Of a DNA stretch of 64,000 nt, positions 48,935 through 58,087 are shown one piece after another. Source of the stretch: Micromonospora sp. MH99. GTDB lineage: Bacteria > Actinomycetota > Actinomycetes > Mycobacteriales > Micromonosporaceae. The notes beneath the pieces were generated by a model. It was not told the DNA's origin. It did no database searches and was given only the letters and a program-made list of their open reading frames with translations. The stretch lies in assembly GCF_021442385.1 (NCBI RefSeq), contig NZ_MUZA01000030.1, positions 1-64,000 on the forward strand. The letters run 5' to 3'. Within the stretch, counting starts at the first letter, position 1, and every line of letters begins with the position of its first letter. The translations under genes and the position numbers were made by a program.

Positions 48935-49165
48935 ACCCGGCCCACGTCGGACCCCGGCCCCGCTCGGGTGCGCCTGGCGCTACCCCGCGGATAGGCCCGG
49001 CCGGCCCGGCCCACGTCGGACCCCGGCCCGGCTCGGGAGCGCGTGGCGCTACTTTGCGGATAGGCCCGGCCGGCCCGGCCCGGCCCAGGTCGGACCCCGG
49101 CCCGGCCCGGGTGCGCCCGGCGCTCCCTCGCGGATAGGACCGGCCGGCCCGGCCCAGGTCGACCC
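48935..49165. repeat. Tandem repeat, about 69-74 bp unit, more than three copies
   Basis: The marker CCCACGTCGG / CCCAGGTCGG recurs at 48941, 49010, 49084 and 49153, and GGATAGG at 48989, 49058 and 49132, so the period is 69 or 74 bases. Copies differ by point changes and a 5-base GGCCC insertion. It lies in the 700-base gap (48827-49526) between the HNH and helicase genes. The rest of the gap holds nothing recognised apart from the helicase promoter region. Confidence 0.85.
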
Positions 49166-49526
49166 GCCCTGCCTACCTGCCCAACACCGGCCCGTGGATA
49201 CCCCCGCGAGGTAGCGCCCGCAACACCAGGGCAGCCGCACGCGATGATCCCGCGTCGCTCAGCACCGACGGCCAGACGAAGACCGACGGGACCAGCACCA
49301 GACCCGCGCAGTGCGCGCCCAGCGCTACGTCGTTCTGCGCCACGCCAACGCGAACGGGTGGTCTGGTCGGTAATTCGGTGGAAGGGGTCCTCGGGAGGGC
49401 GTAGGGTTGCAGCCCGCTTGACGGCCGAGGTGAGCTGCACCGGAACGGACGTCACCGCGCCGGGCGGGCGGCCATCCGCCACCGGACACGCGAGCGCGCA
49501 GCAGATGTGAACGATGGGACGTCAGC

Positions 49527-51824
49527 ATGCCCGCACCTGACCTGGACACCCACCCCGAAACGGATCTGGTCGCCGAACGCGCCCATCTGGCCACCTCGCG
49601 CGTGGCGCTGCGCCGGATGCGGGAGCGGGCCGAAGCCCTCTTCTCGACCGGCGACCAGGTGGCCGGCGACCCGTACGCGGCGGAGATGCTCGGCCGTACG
49701 CTGGCCCGCCGGGTGGCCGAACTGGCCGACGACCCCACCACGCCGCTGTTCTTCGGCCGCCTCGACTTCGGTGGAACCACGAGCGACGACAAGACGGCCA
49801 CCGGACCCACGACCAGCGCCACCACGACCAACGCCACCACGACCAACGCAGCCACCACCAGCGCAGGCACCGCCACCAGCAGCACGACCACGACCAGCGC
49901 CAGCGAGGCAAGCGGAGGCAGCGGCAGCGAAGGCAGCACCGGACGCAGCGGCAGCGAAGGCAGCGGCAGCGGCAGCGGCAGCGGCAGCGGCGATCATCAC
50001 GGTCGGCGGTATCACGTGGGGCGGCGGCATGTCACCGACGAGCACGGCGAGCCGCTGGTGCTGGACTGGCGGGCACCGGTTTCCCGGTCGTTCTACCGGG
50101 CCAGCGCGCGCGATCCGCAGGGAGTGGCGGTCCGGCGGCGGTTCGGGTTCAGCAACGGGGTGTTGACGAGTTTCGAGGATGAGCGGCTGGACCGGGGCGA
50201 GGAACTGGGCACGGCCAGTCGGATCCTCACCTCCGAGATCGAGCGACCGCGCGTCGGGCCGATGCGCGACATCGTCGCCACGATCCAGCCGGAGCAGGAC
50301 GAGCTGGTCCGGGCCGACCTGGCCGACTCGATCTGCGTGCAGGGGGCGCCGGGCACCGGCAAGACGGCTGTCGGCCTGCATCGGGCCGCGTACCTGCTCT
50401 ATCTGCACCGGGAGCGGTTGCGGCGGGCGGGCGTGCTGATCGTCGGGCCGAACAGGGCGTTCCTGTCGTACATCGCGGCGGTGCTGCCGGCGCTCGGTGA
50501 GGTCGAGGTCGAGCAGGCCACCGTGGAGGAGCTGATTTCACGGGTGCCGGTGCGGGCGGTGGAGGCGCCGGCCGTGGCGGCGCTCAAGCACGACGCGCGG
50601 ATGGCGAGCGTCCTGCGGCGCGCGGTGCAGACACGGATCGGTACGCCGAGCGACTCGATCACCGTCTCGGACGGTTCGTTCCGGTGGCGGATCGGGCTGG
50701 AGCCGCTGCACCGGATCGTCGAGGAGACCCGTCGGGAGGGGCTGCCGTACGGCACCGGCCGGGAGCGGGTGCGGGCGCGCGTGGTGAGTCTCCTGCAACG
50801 GCAGGCCGAGGCACGGCGAGCGGAGTCGCCCAGCGACGCGTGGCTGCGCCGGATGAGCCGGTGCCGGCCGGTGGTGGACTTCCTGGACGCGGTCTGGCCG
50901 GCGCTCACCCCGGAGGGGCTGGTACACGGTCTGCTCTCCGACCCGGCCCGACTCGCCACGGCTGCGGACGGGTTGCTCAGCGACGCCGAGCAGGCGCAGC
51001 TGCTCTGGGCGAAGCCGGCCCGTACGCCGAAGGCCGCCCGCTGGACCGCCGCCGACGCGGTGCTTGTCGACGAGGCTGCCGGGCTGCTGGAGCGCCCCTC
51101 CGGGTTCGGGCACGTGGTGGTGGACGAGGCTCAGGATCTCTCCCCCATGCAGTGTCGGGCCATCGCCCGCCGCAGTGAGCACGGCTCGGTCACCCTGCTC
51201 GGTGACCTCGCGCAGGGCACCGCGCCGTGGGCGGCGACCGACTGGCGGGAGTCCCTGACCCACCTGGGCAAGCCGGACGCCGTGGTGGTGCCGTTGACTG
51301 TCGGTTTCCGGGTACCCGCCGCGGTGGTCGCGTTCGCCAACCTGCTGCTGCCGGCGCTGGCGGTGGACGTACCGCCGGCCGAGTCGCTGCGTCACGACGG
51401 CGGCCTGGAGGTGCGTACCGTGGCCGATCTGACCGCCGCGACGGTGGCCGAGGTGCGGGCGGCGCTCGCGCACGACGGCTCGGTAGGTGTGATCGCCGCG
51501 GACGACGCGGTCGACGAGCTGCGCGCGGCGCTGGCCGCCGCGGGCGTGGCCACCGCGACCGCCGACGACGTCGCCGCCGCGGAGCGGGTCACAGTGGTGC
51601 CCGCGACGCTGGTCAAGGGTCTGGAGTACGACCACGTGGTGGTGGTCGAGCCGGCCGCGATCGTCGCGGCCGAGCCACGCGGGCTGCACCGGCTGTACGT
51701 GGTGCTCACCCGCGCGGTGTCCCGCCTCTCGGTGCTGCACAGCGAACCGCTGCCCGCGCCACTGCTGCCCGCGCCGTCGCAGACGCCGTCGCAGGCCGCA
51801 CCACTGGAGCCGGCGCCGCTGTAG
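49527..51824 (+). CDS. HelD-like superfamily 1 helicase/ATPase with low-complexity insertion
   Basis: This 765-residue protein resembles HelD, an ATPase that removes or recycles RNA polymerase; class II forms occur in actinobacteria, and some relatives confer rifamycin tolerance. A helical N-terminus (1-70) leads to LFFGRLDF and YHVGRRHVTDEHGEPLVLDWRAPVSRSFY. Walker A is GAPGTGKT (273-280), Walker B HVVVDEAQDLSPMQ, with later GDLAQGTAPWAATDW, TLVKGLEYDHVVVVEP and LYVVLTRAVSRL motifs. Residues 84-155 are a Thr/Ser/Ala- then Ser/Gly-rich stretch inserted between two conserved strands, absent from typical HelD. The C-terminus is Pro/Ala-rich. The ribosome site is weak. Confidence 0.88.
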   Translation: MPAPDLDTHPETDLVAERAHLATSRVALRRMRERAEALFSTGDQVAGDPYAAEMLGRTLARRVAELADDPTTPLFFGRLDFGGTTSDDKTATGPTTSATTTNATTTNAATTSAGTATSSTTTTSASEASGGSGSEGSTGRSGSEGSGSGSGSGSGDHHGRRYHVGRRHVTDEHGEPLVLDWRAPVSRSFYRASARDPQGVAVRRRFGFSNGVLTSFEDERLDRGEELGTASRILTSEIERPRVGPMRDIVATIQPEQDELVRADLADSICVQGAPGTGKTAVGLHRAAYLLYLHRERLRRAGVLIVGPNRAFLSYIAAVLPALGEVEVEQATVEELISRVPVRAVEAPAVAALKHDARMASVLRRAVQTRIGTPSDSITVSDGSFRWRIGLEPLHRIVEETRREGLPYGTGRERVRARVVSLLQRQAEARRAESPSDAWLRRMSRCRPVVDFLDAVWPALTPEGLVHGLLSDPARLATAADGLLSDAEQAQLLWAKPARTPKAARWTAADAVLVDEAAGLLERPSGFGHVVVDEAQDLSPMQCRAIARRSEHGSVTLLGDLAQGTAPWAATDWRESLTHLGKPDAVVVPLTVGFRVPAAVVAFANLLLPALAVDVPPAESLRHDGGLEVRTVADLTAATVAEVRAALAHDGSVGVIAADDAVDELRAALAAAGVATATADDVAAAERVTVVPATLVKGLEYDHVVVVEPAAIVAAEPRGLHRLYVVLTRAVSRLSVLHSEPLPAPLLPAPSQTPSQAAPLEPAPL

Positions 51825-51874
51825 ACCGCGCTGTCCACGGCCAGCTCGCCGGTGCTCGCGGCGGGTCGGGCGGG

Positions 51875-52486
51875 TCAGCGGCCGGTGAGGGCGGCGGCGA
51901 TCTCGCGCAGTGGCTTGCCGGGCTCGGCGATCGGCACCGTGAACGCCAGCCACGAGCCGTCGGTGAACTCGATCCGCAGCCGCTTCGGGTTGAGCCGGTG
52001 CCAACCCACCCGGGCGTCGGCCACCGCCGGCCGGGGCACGGACCAGACGATCCGGGTTGCGGCGGCGGCCCGCTCGTCGTCGGCCCGGCTCGACCAGATT
52101 GTCATCGGCCCGGACGCGCACACGAGCAGCCGCCGGTCGGTGACCGCGAGGACGGTGTCCTCGATCGAGGTCACCGGAGGCACCGGCCGCCGGGCGTACC
52201 GCAGCGTGGAGGCGGCCGAGCCGGGGGTGCCCCGGCCGGCGACCCCGAAGGCCACGCGGTCGACGATCCGGTCGCCCGCCGAAAAGGACAGCAGCGGCAC
52301 GAGCAGGTTGAGCAGCACCCCGGAGACGACGCCAGCGGCACGGGACGCTGCAGGGCGGTCAACGGCGGGCGGATCGGCGGCGGGCGGATCGGCTGGCCCG
52401 ACGCCCTGGGCGACCTCCGCCTTCGCGACGGCGAGCAACTGTTCGTCCGGCTCGACGAGGTCGGTCAGCCGTTCCTGGTAATTGAT
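51875..52486 (-). CDS. Uncharacterised protein with hydrophobic segment and PH-like C-terminal domain
   Basis: I do not recognise a named family. Starting at ATC 52486 gives 203 residues (INYQERLTDLVEPDEQLLAVAKAEV first). A Pro/Ala/Asp-rich linker precedes a hydrophobic stretch (GVVSGVLLNLLVPLLSF) and a beta-rich domain (TVLAVTDRRLLVCASG, KRLRIEFTDGSWLAFTVP) resembling bacterial PH-like domains. AGGAGG sits 6 bases before the ATC and no ATG, GTG or TTG occurs between the upstream stop (52511) and TTG 52438, which is the canonical alternative start (187 residues). It is divergent from the ABC operon. Confidence 0.7.
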   Translation of the reverse strand: MNYQERLTDLVEPDEQLLAVAKAEVAQGVGPADPPAADPPAVDRPAASRAAGVVSGVLLNLLVPLLSFSAGDRIVDRVAFGVAGRGTPGSAASTLRYARRPVPPVTSIEDTVLAVTDRRLLVCASGPMTIWSSRADDERAAAATRIVWSVPRPAVADARVGWHRLNPKRLRIEFTDGSWLAFTVPIAEPGKPLREIAAALTGR

Positions 52487-52590
52487 GCCGGCCCTCCTGT
52501 CCTGTGCGACGGGTCAGCCACAGACGACTCCCACCGTAGGCACTCCGCGCCGCTGTCGGGTACCCGCCACGGGAGCGGGGCACACGGCTT

Positions 52591-52611
52591 CAACTTTGCG
52601 CCGTAAAGTTG
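52591..52611. promoter_or_regulatory. Palindromic operator at the ABC operon promoter
   Basis: CAACTTT (52591-52597) and AAAGTTG (52605-52611) are perfect 7-base arms around a 7-base spacer. The TAAAGT -10 box (52604-52609) lies in the right arm and the GTG start is 7 bases further, so the message is probably leaderless and repressible. The winged-helix protein encoded in the same operon is the likely ligand. Confidence 0.55.
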
Positions 52612-52616
52612 TTTGC

Positions 52617-53255
52617 GTGGAACACGACGACGATCGACCGCCCGCCGACGCCGCGACGGCACTCCAACTGATCCGCGACCAGCGGGCGGCCACGGTCTCC
52701 CGGCTGGAACCCGACGCCCGGCTCATCTACTGGCCGTGGGGCGTGGCGTGGCTGGTCGGCTTCGGGCTGTTCTTCCTGCGCTACTCCCCGGACGGGCGGG
52801 TGCTGGTCCGGTTGCCCGACTGGCTGCCCCTGACCGCGCTCTTCGCCCTGCTGGTGGCCGCCGGCGCGATCCAGGCCGTGGCCGGCGCGCGGGCGTACGG
52901 CCAGGTGACCGGGGACTCGGCCCGGCGCGGCCGGTGGTACGGGTGGGCCTGGGCCCTGGGGTCGGTGAGCGTGTACGCGGCGGTCGGCCGGGTCTCGGAA
53001 CACCTGCCGCACGATCTGGCGGCGCTGCTCTGGTCCGCCGCCGCCGTGGGGTTGACCGGGGCGTTGCACCTGGCGGGCGGCGCGATCTGGCTGGACCGGG
53101 ACCTCTTCCGGCTGGGCGTCTGGATCAGCGTGATCAACGTGCTCGGGGTGATCGCCGGGCCGGGCTGGCACGCCCTCGTCATCTCGGTGGCCGGCGGGGC
53201 CGGGATCCTGATCGCCGGAACCATCGCCCGGCTGCGACAGCGACGCCGGTCATGA
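52617..53255 (+). CDS. Integral membrane protein of the ABC transporter operon
   Basis: This 212-residue protein has a short charged N-terminus (MEHDDDRPPADAATALQLIRDQ) and about five to six membrane helices (WGVAWLVGFGLFFLRY, LTALFALLVAAGAIQAVAG, WYGWAWALGSVSVYAAVG). The family is not known to me. The GTG at 52617 fits a leaderless start after TAAAGT. Its stop overlaps the start of the regulator gene (ATGA), and it heads a four-gene operon with the regulator, ATPase and permease, so it probably belongs to the same transport or sensing function. Confidence 0.8.
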   Translation: MEHDDDRPPADAATALQLIRDQRAATVSRLEPDARLIYWPWGVAWLVGFGLFFLRYSPDGRVLVRLPDWLPLTALFALLVAAGAIQAVAGARAYGQVTGDSARRGRWYGWAWALGSVSVYAAVGRVSEHLPHDLAALLWSAAAVGLTGALHLAGGAIWLDRDLFRLGVWISVINVLGVIAGPGWHALVISVAGGAGILIAGTIARLRQRRRS

Positions 53256-53574
53256 CCGACCTCGACCCGGTCATCCACGCCCAAGCGCGGCTGCGGGTCG
53301 TCGCCGCGCTCTCCGCGCTCGGCGACGGGGACCGGATCACCTTTCCCCGACTCCAGGAACTGCTCGCGATGACCGCCGGCAACCTATCCGTCCACCTGCG
53401 AAAGCTTGAGGACGCCGGATACGTCGAGATCAGCAAGACCCATCGTGGACGTACCCCGGCCACCCTGATCCGGCTCAGCCGGCGGGGCCGGCTGGCGTTC
53501 GAGGAGTACACCGAAGCCATCCGCACCCTGCTCGATCCCTCCCAGCTCGGCCCCACCCCGTCGAAGGAGCAGTC

Positions 53575-53578
<4 letters not shown>
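53252..53578 (+). CDS. Winged-helix transcriptional regulator
   Basis: This 108-residue protein is a single winged-helix domain (HAQARLRVVAALSALGDGDRIT, FPRLQELLAMTAGNLSVHLRKLEDAGYVEI, TLIRLSRRGRLAFEEY) of the DNA-binding MarR/ArsR-related type that accompanies ABC exporters. It is coupled by ATGA overlaps to both neighbours. It is likely to repress its own operon through the CAACTTT palindrome at the promoter. The inducer is unknown. Confidence 0.88.
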
Positions 53579-54528
<950 letters not shown>

Positions 54529-54539
54529 GGAGGCGCACC

Positions 54540-55277
54540 GTGCAGCTCGCCCTGGTTCACGCCCGCTACCAACTTCTGGAGATCATCCGGATCCCGGTGG
54601 CCGTCGTCGGCAGCGCTTTCTTCCCCGCCGCCGCCATGATCTTCTTCGTGGTGCCGTTCACCGGTGACGACGCGGTCGGCGCCACCTTCGCCACCGCGTC
54701 GATGATCACCTTCTCGGTGATGAGCGCCAACATCTTCCAGTACGGCGTCGGCGTCGCCGAGGACCGCGACCAGCCGTGGAACCCGTACACGCGGACTCTG
54801 CCGGCCGGACCCGCGCCGCGCTTCGCGGGTCGGGTGCTGGCCGGCCTCGCGCTGACGTACCTCTCGCTGATCCCGGTCGTGGTGATCGGCGCGACGCTGA
54901 CCCCGGCCCGGGTCACCCCGCTGGCGTTCCTGGTGACCGCCGTGACGGTGGCCGTCATCTCGGTGCCGTTCACGCTGATGGGGCTCGCCATCGGCTACTC
55001 GCTGCCCAGCAAGGCGGCGGTCGTGGTGGCGCAGGTCGTCTTCCTGCCGCTCGCGTTCGGCGGTGGGCTGCTCTCCGCACCGGGAGACGCGCCCGGGTTC
55101 ATCGAGACGATCGCGCCGTACCTGCCCACCCGGGGCGCGGCCGAACTCATGTGGTCGGCGGTCGGGGACTACCGGATCGAGCCGCTGGCGCTGATCATGC
55201 TCGGCGTCTGGGTCGTGCTGCTCGCCTCCCTCGCCGCCTGGGCCTACCGACGGGACGAGGGTCGCCGGTTCAGCTGA
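54540..55277 (+). CDS. ABC-2 type transporter permease
   Basis: This 245-residue membrane protein has six predicted helices and the ABC-2 architecture (MITFSVMSANIFQYGVGVAEDRDQPWNPYTRTLPAGP, LPLAFGGGLLSAP, APYLPTRGAAELMW). The GTG at 54540 follows GGAGG with a 7-base spacer, 11 bases after the ATPase stop. With the ATPase it should form an exporter for lipids, a drug or a peptide; the substrate is not predictable. Confidence 0.92.
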   Translation: MQLALVHARYQLLEIIRIPVAVVGSAFFPAAAMIFFVVPFTGDDAVGATFATASMITFSVMSANIFQYGVGVAEDRDQPWNPYTRTLPAGPAPRFAGRVLAGLALTYLSLIPVVVIGATLTPARVTPLAFLVTAVTVAVISVPFTLMGLAIGYSLPSKAAVVVAQVVFLPLAFGGGLLSAPGDAPGFIETIAPYLPTRGAAELMWSAVGDYRIEPLALIMLGVWVVLLASLAAWAYRRDEGRRFS

Positions 55278-55371
55278 CGATTCGTCCGTTTCCGCCCCGT
55301 GCGACGGCGGGACGGTGCCAGGATTCCGGCAGGGGGGCCGCCCGTGGCCGCCGGCCGAGAGGGGTCTTGAC

Positions 55372-56145
55372 GTGAGCACCGTCCCGCCGGGTACGCCGTG
55401 CTGGGCCGACCTGGCAACCCCGGACCTGACCGACGCGCGCCGCTTCTACCCCGAACTCTTCGGCTGGACCGGACGGGTGACACCGGAGCCCGAGGCCGGC
55501 GGCTACACGGTCTTCCTGCTCGACGGCCGGCCGGTGGCCGGTGTCGGCCCGCCGGCCATTCCCGACCAGGTGCCGATCTGGTCGACGTACGTCGCCACCG
55601 ACGACGCGGAACTGGCCGCCGGGCGCGTCGAACGCGCCGGTGGGCAGGTAGTGGTGCCGCCGTTCGAGGTCTTCGACCGGGGCCGGATGGCGGTGTTCGC
55701 CGACCCGGCGGGCGCCACGTTCAGCGTCTGGCAGCCACTGGCGATGCCCGGCGCCGAGGCGTTCAACGTGCCCGGCGCGATGAGCTGGAACGAACTGGTC
55801 ACCCCCGACCCGGACGGGGCGAAGGTCTTCTACGAGCTGGTGTTCGGGTGGCAGCCGGACGAGCAGCCGGTCGGCGGCATGACGTACACCGGGTGGCGGC
55901 TCGGCGCGCGGATCGTCGCCGGAATGATGCCGCCGCTCGCCGACGACTTCCCGGCCGACCTGCCGGCCTACTGGACGGTGTACTTCGCGGTTACCGACGC
56001 GGACGCCGCCGCCGCCCGCGCCGCCGAACTCGGCGGAACCATCCTCGTGCCACCCCGTGACATCCCGACCGGCCGGTTCGCCTCCCTCCGCGATCCCCAG
56101 GGCGCACTCTTCTCGGTCATCGACCTGGGTGACGACGGGAGTTAG
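55372..56145 (+). CDS. VOC family protein, two tandem glyoxalase-like domains
   Basis: This 257-residue protein has two vicinal-oxygen-chelate modules, about 5-120 (GTPCWADLATPDLTDARRFY, VFADPAGATFSVWQP) and 132-255 (MSWNELVTPDPDGAKVFYELVFGW, LRDPQGALFSVIDLG). Members are metal-dependent lyases, dioxygenases or resistance proteins; the substrate cannot be told. The GTG at 55372 follows GAGAGGGG. The gene overlaps the convergent btuD gene by 29 bases at the 3' ends. Confidence 0.88.
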   Translation: MSTVPPGTPCWADLATPDLTDARRFYPELFGWTGRVTPEPEAGGYTVFLLDGRPVAGVGPPAIPDQVPIWSTYVATDDAELAAGRVERAGGQVVVPPFEVFDRGRMAVFADPAGATFSVWQPLAMPGAEAFNVPGAMSWNELVTPDPDGAKVFYELVFGWQPDEQPVGGMTYTGWRLGARIVAGMMPPLADDFPADLPAYWTVYFAVTDADAAAARAAELGGTILVPPRDIPTGRFASLRDPQGALFSVIDLGDDGS

Positions 56146-56962
56146 GGCGGACGGGAACCACCAGCGGGCCGTTGGTGCCGGCGACCACCCGGACGCTGGC
56201 CCGGTAGTGGGTGGCGAGGAGGTGTTCGGTCAGCACCTCGTGCGGCGTCCCGGTCGCCACCACCCGACCGCCGGCCAGCAGCACCATCCGGTCCGCGTAC
56301 TCCCCGGCCAGGGAGAGATCGTGCATGGTGGCGAGCACCGTCAGACCGTGCGCGCGACGCAGCTGGTCGACCAGTTCCAGCACCTCCTGCTGGTGGCCGA
56401 TGTCCAGCGCGCTGGTCGGCTCGTCGAGCAGCAGCAGCGTCGCGCCCTGGGCGAGCGCGCGGGCGAGGAAGACCCGCTGTCGTTCGCCCCCGGAGAGGGT
56501 TGCCAGCTCGCGGCGGTGAAAGCCGGTGAGGTCCAGGCGGTCCAGCACCTCCTGCACGGCGGCGATGTCCGCTGTCGACTCCCGACCCAGCGGCGGGATG
56601 TAGGGGGTGCGGCCGAGCAGCACGTAGTCCAGCACCGACATGCCGGGCGGCACCACCGGGGACTGCGTCACCGTCGCCACCACCCGGGCGCGGTCGCGGC
56701 GGCGCAGCGCGGTGCTCGGCGTACCGAACAGGGTGATGGCCTCCGGCGCGGGCAGCAGGCCGCCGACGGCGCGCAGCAGGGTGGATTTGCCGGCGCCGTT
56801 CGGGCCGATCACGGTGACCCATTCGCCGGCCGCGACGGTGAGGTCGACGCCGGTGAGGATCGGCGTGCCGTCCAGACTGACGTGCAGACCCCGCACCTCG
56901 ACGGCCGGCACGCCGGCCGGCCCGGGAGCCGGCACGCCCACCGGCCCGGGTTCGGGGCTCAC
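56117..56962 (-). CDS. btuD: ABC transporter ATP-binding protein, cobalamin/iron-chelate type
   Basis: This 281-residue importer ATPase has Walker A GPNGAGKST, signature TLSGGERQRVFLARALAQGA, Walker B LLLLDEPTSALD and switch His ATMHDLSL. A Pro/Gly-rich N-terminal lead of about 20 residues precedes the domain. The GTG at 56962 overlaps the permease stop (GTGA). With the permease and binding protein it forms a type II importer; the cobalamin riboswitch ahead of the operon points to vitamin B12 or a precursor as substrate. Confidence 0.9.
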   Translation of the reverse strand: MSPEPGPVGVPAPGPAGVPAVEVRGLHVSLDGTPILTGVDLTVAAGEWVTVIGPNGAGKSTLLRAVGGLLPAPEAITLFGTPSTALRRRDRARVVATVTQSPVVPPGMSVLDYVLLGRTPYIPPLGRESTADIAAVQEVLDRLDLTGFHRRELATLSGGERQRVFLARALAQGATLLLLDEPTSALDIGHQQEVLELVDQLRRAHGLTVLATMHDLSLAGEYADRMVLLAGGRVVATGTPHEVLTEHLLATHYRASVRVVAGTNGPLVVPVRPNSRRHPGR

Positions 56963-58074
56963 GTGAGCACCCGTCGGGCGGTGCGCAGCACGAGGACGAA
57001 GAACGGGCCGCCGAGCAGTGCGGTGACCACGCCGATGGGCACCTCGGCCGGGGCGGCGGCGGTACGGGCCACCACGTCGGTCAGGGCCAGGAAAGCGGCC
57101 CCGAACAGCAGTGACAGCGGCAGGATCACGCGGTAGCTCGACCCGGCGAGCAGCCGGACGGTGTGCGGCACGATGATGCCGACGAAGCCGATGAGCCCCG
57201 TCGCGGAGACCGCCGCGGCGGTGCCCAGCGACGCTGCGGCGATCAGCAGGTAGCGGGAGCGCTGCGGGTGCAGGCCGAGGCTCCTCGCCTCGTCGTCGCC
57301 GACCGCGAGGACGTCCAACTCGCGGCGGTGCAGCAGCACCACCACCGTGGTCAGGGCGGCGTACGGCAGCACCAGCAGCACGTCGTGCCAGCCGGCGGTG
57401 GCCAGCCGGCCGAGCAGCCAGGAGTAGACCGGCTGGATGCTGTCGGAGTGCCGCTGAAGCAGGTACGTCTGCCCGGCGGAGAGGAAGGCGGAGACCGCGA
57501 CGCCGGCCAGGATCAGCATCGCCGGGGACCTGCTCCGCCCGCCGGCCGCGCCGAGCAGGTAAGTCATCGTCACGGCGAGCAGCGAGCCGACGAACGCGGC
57601 CAGCGGGATGGTCAGCGGCAGCCCGGAGATCGCGCCCTGCCGACCGGCGCCGCCGAGGGCGATCACCGCGGTGACCGCGAGGCCCGCGCCGGCGGCGACG
57701 CCGAGCAGGTACGGGTCGGCCAGCGGGTTGCGGAACACACCCTGGTAGCAGCCGCCGGCCAGAGCGAGCAGGCCGCCGACGAGGAGGCCCAGCACGACGC
57801 GGGGCAGCCGCAGTTCGGTGACGATGGCGATCTCCCGCTCGCTCAGCCCGCTGTCGAGGTGCACCCCGGGGATCAGGTTGAGCAACTCGGCGGCGACGCT
57901 GCCCGGCGGCAGGCTCACCGGCCCGAGCGACACCCCGGCGAGGAGCGCGACGAGCACCGCGAGGACGCCGGCGACCACCCAGCCTTTGCGCAGCCCGGCG
58001 GGGCGGGACGCGCGAGGCGTACCGGCCGGCCGGGTGGCGGGTGCTCCAGCGGTCATCTGCGACGTTCCGGTCAC
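56959..58074 (-). CDS. btuC: ABC transporter permease, FecCD/BtuC family
   Basis: This 371-residue permease has ten predicted membrane helices, with the family segments LPRVVLGLLVGGLLALAGGCYQGVFRNPLADPYLLG and ATGLIGFVGIIVPHTVRLL. The first 30 residues are a hydrophilic lead; GTG 58074 is taken as the start, but the ATG at 58056 is also possible. It is the membrane channel of the B12-type importer. Confidence 0.92.
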   Translation of the reverse strand: MTGTSQMTAGAPATRPAGTPRASRPAGLRKGWVVAGVLAVLVALLAGVSLGPVSLPPGSVAAELLNLIPGVHLDSGLSEREIAIVTELRLPRVVLGLLVGGLLALAGGCYQGVFRNPLADPYLLGVAAGAGLAVTAVIALGGAGRQGAISGLPLTIPLAAFVGSLLAVTMTYLLGAAGGRSRSPAMLILAGVAVSAFLSAGQTYLLQRHSDSIQPVYSWLLGRLATAGWHDVLLVLPYAALTTVVVLLHRRELDVLAVGDDEARSLGLHPQRSRYLLIAAASLGTAAAVSATGLIGFVGIIVPHTVRLLAGSSYRVILPLSLLFGAAFLALTDVVARTAAAPAEVPIGVVTALLGGPFFVLVLRTARRVLT

Positions 58075-58087
58075 TGACGGACGACCG

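Noticed and set aside
48898-49482. Open frame on the minus strand with repeated GRAGRAYP / RAGPGSDVG units
   Set aside because: It is simply the translation of the 69-74 bp tandem repeat; the unit length of 74 in one copy would shift the frame, there is no ribosome site, and other frames are equally open in this GC-rich array.
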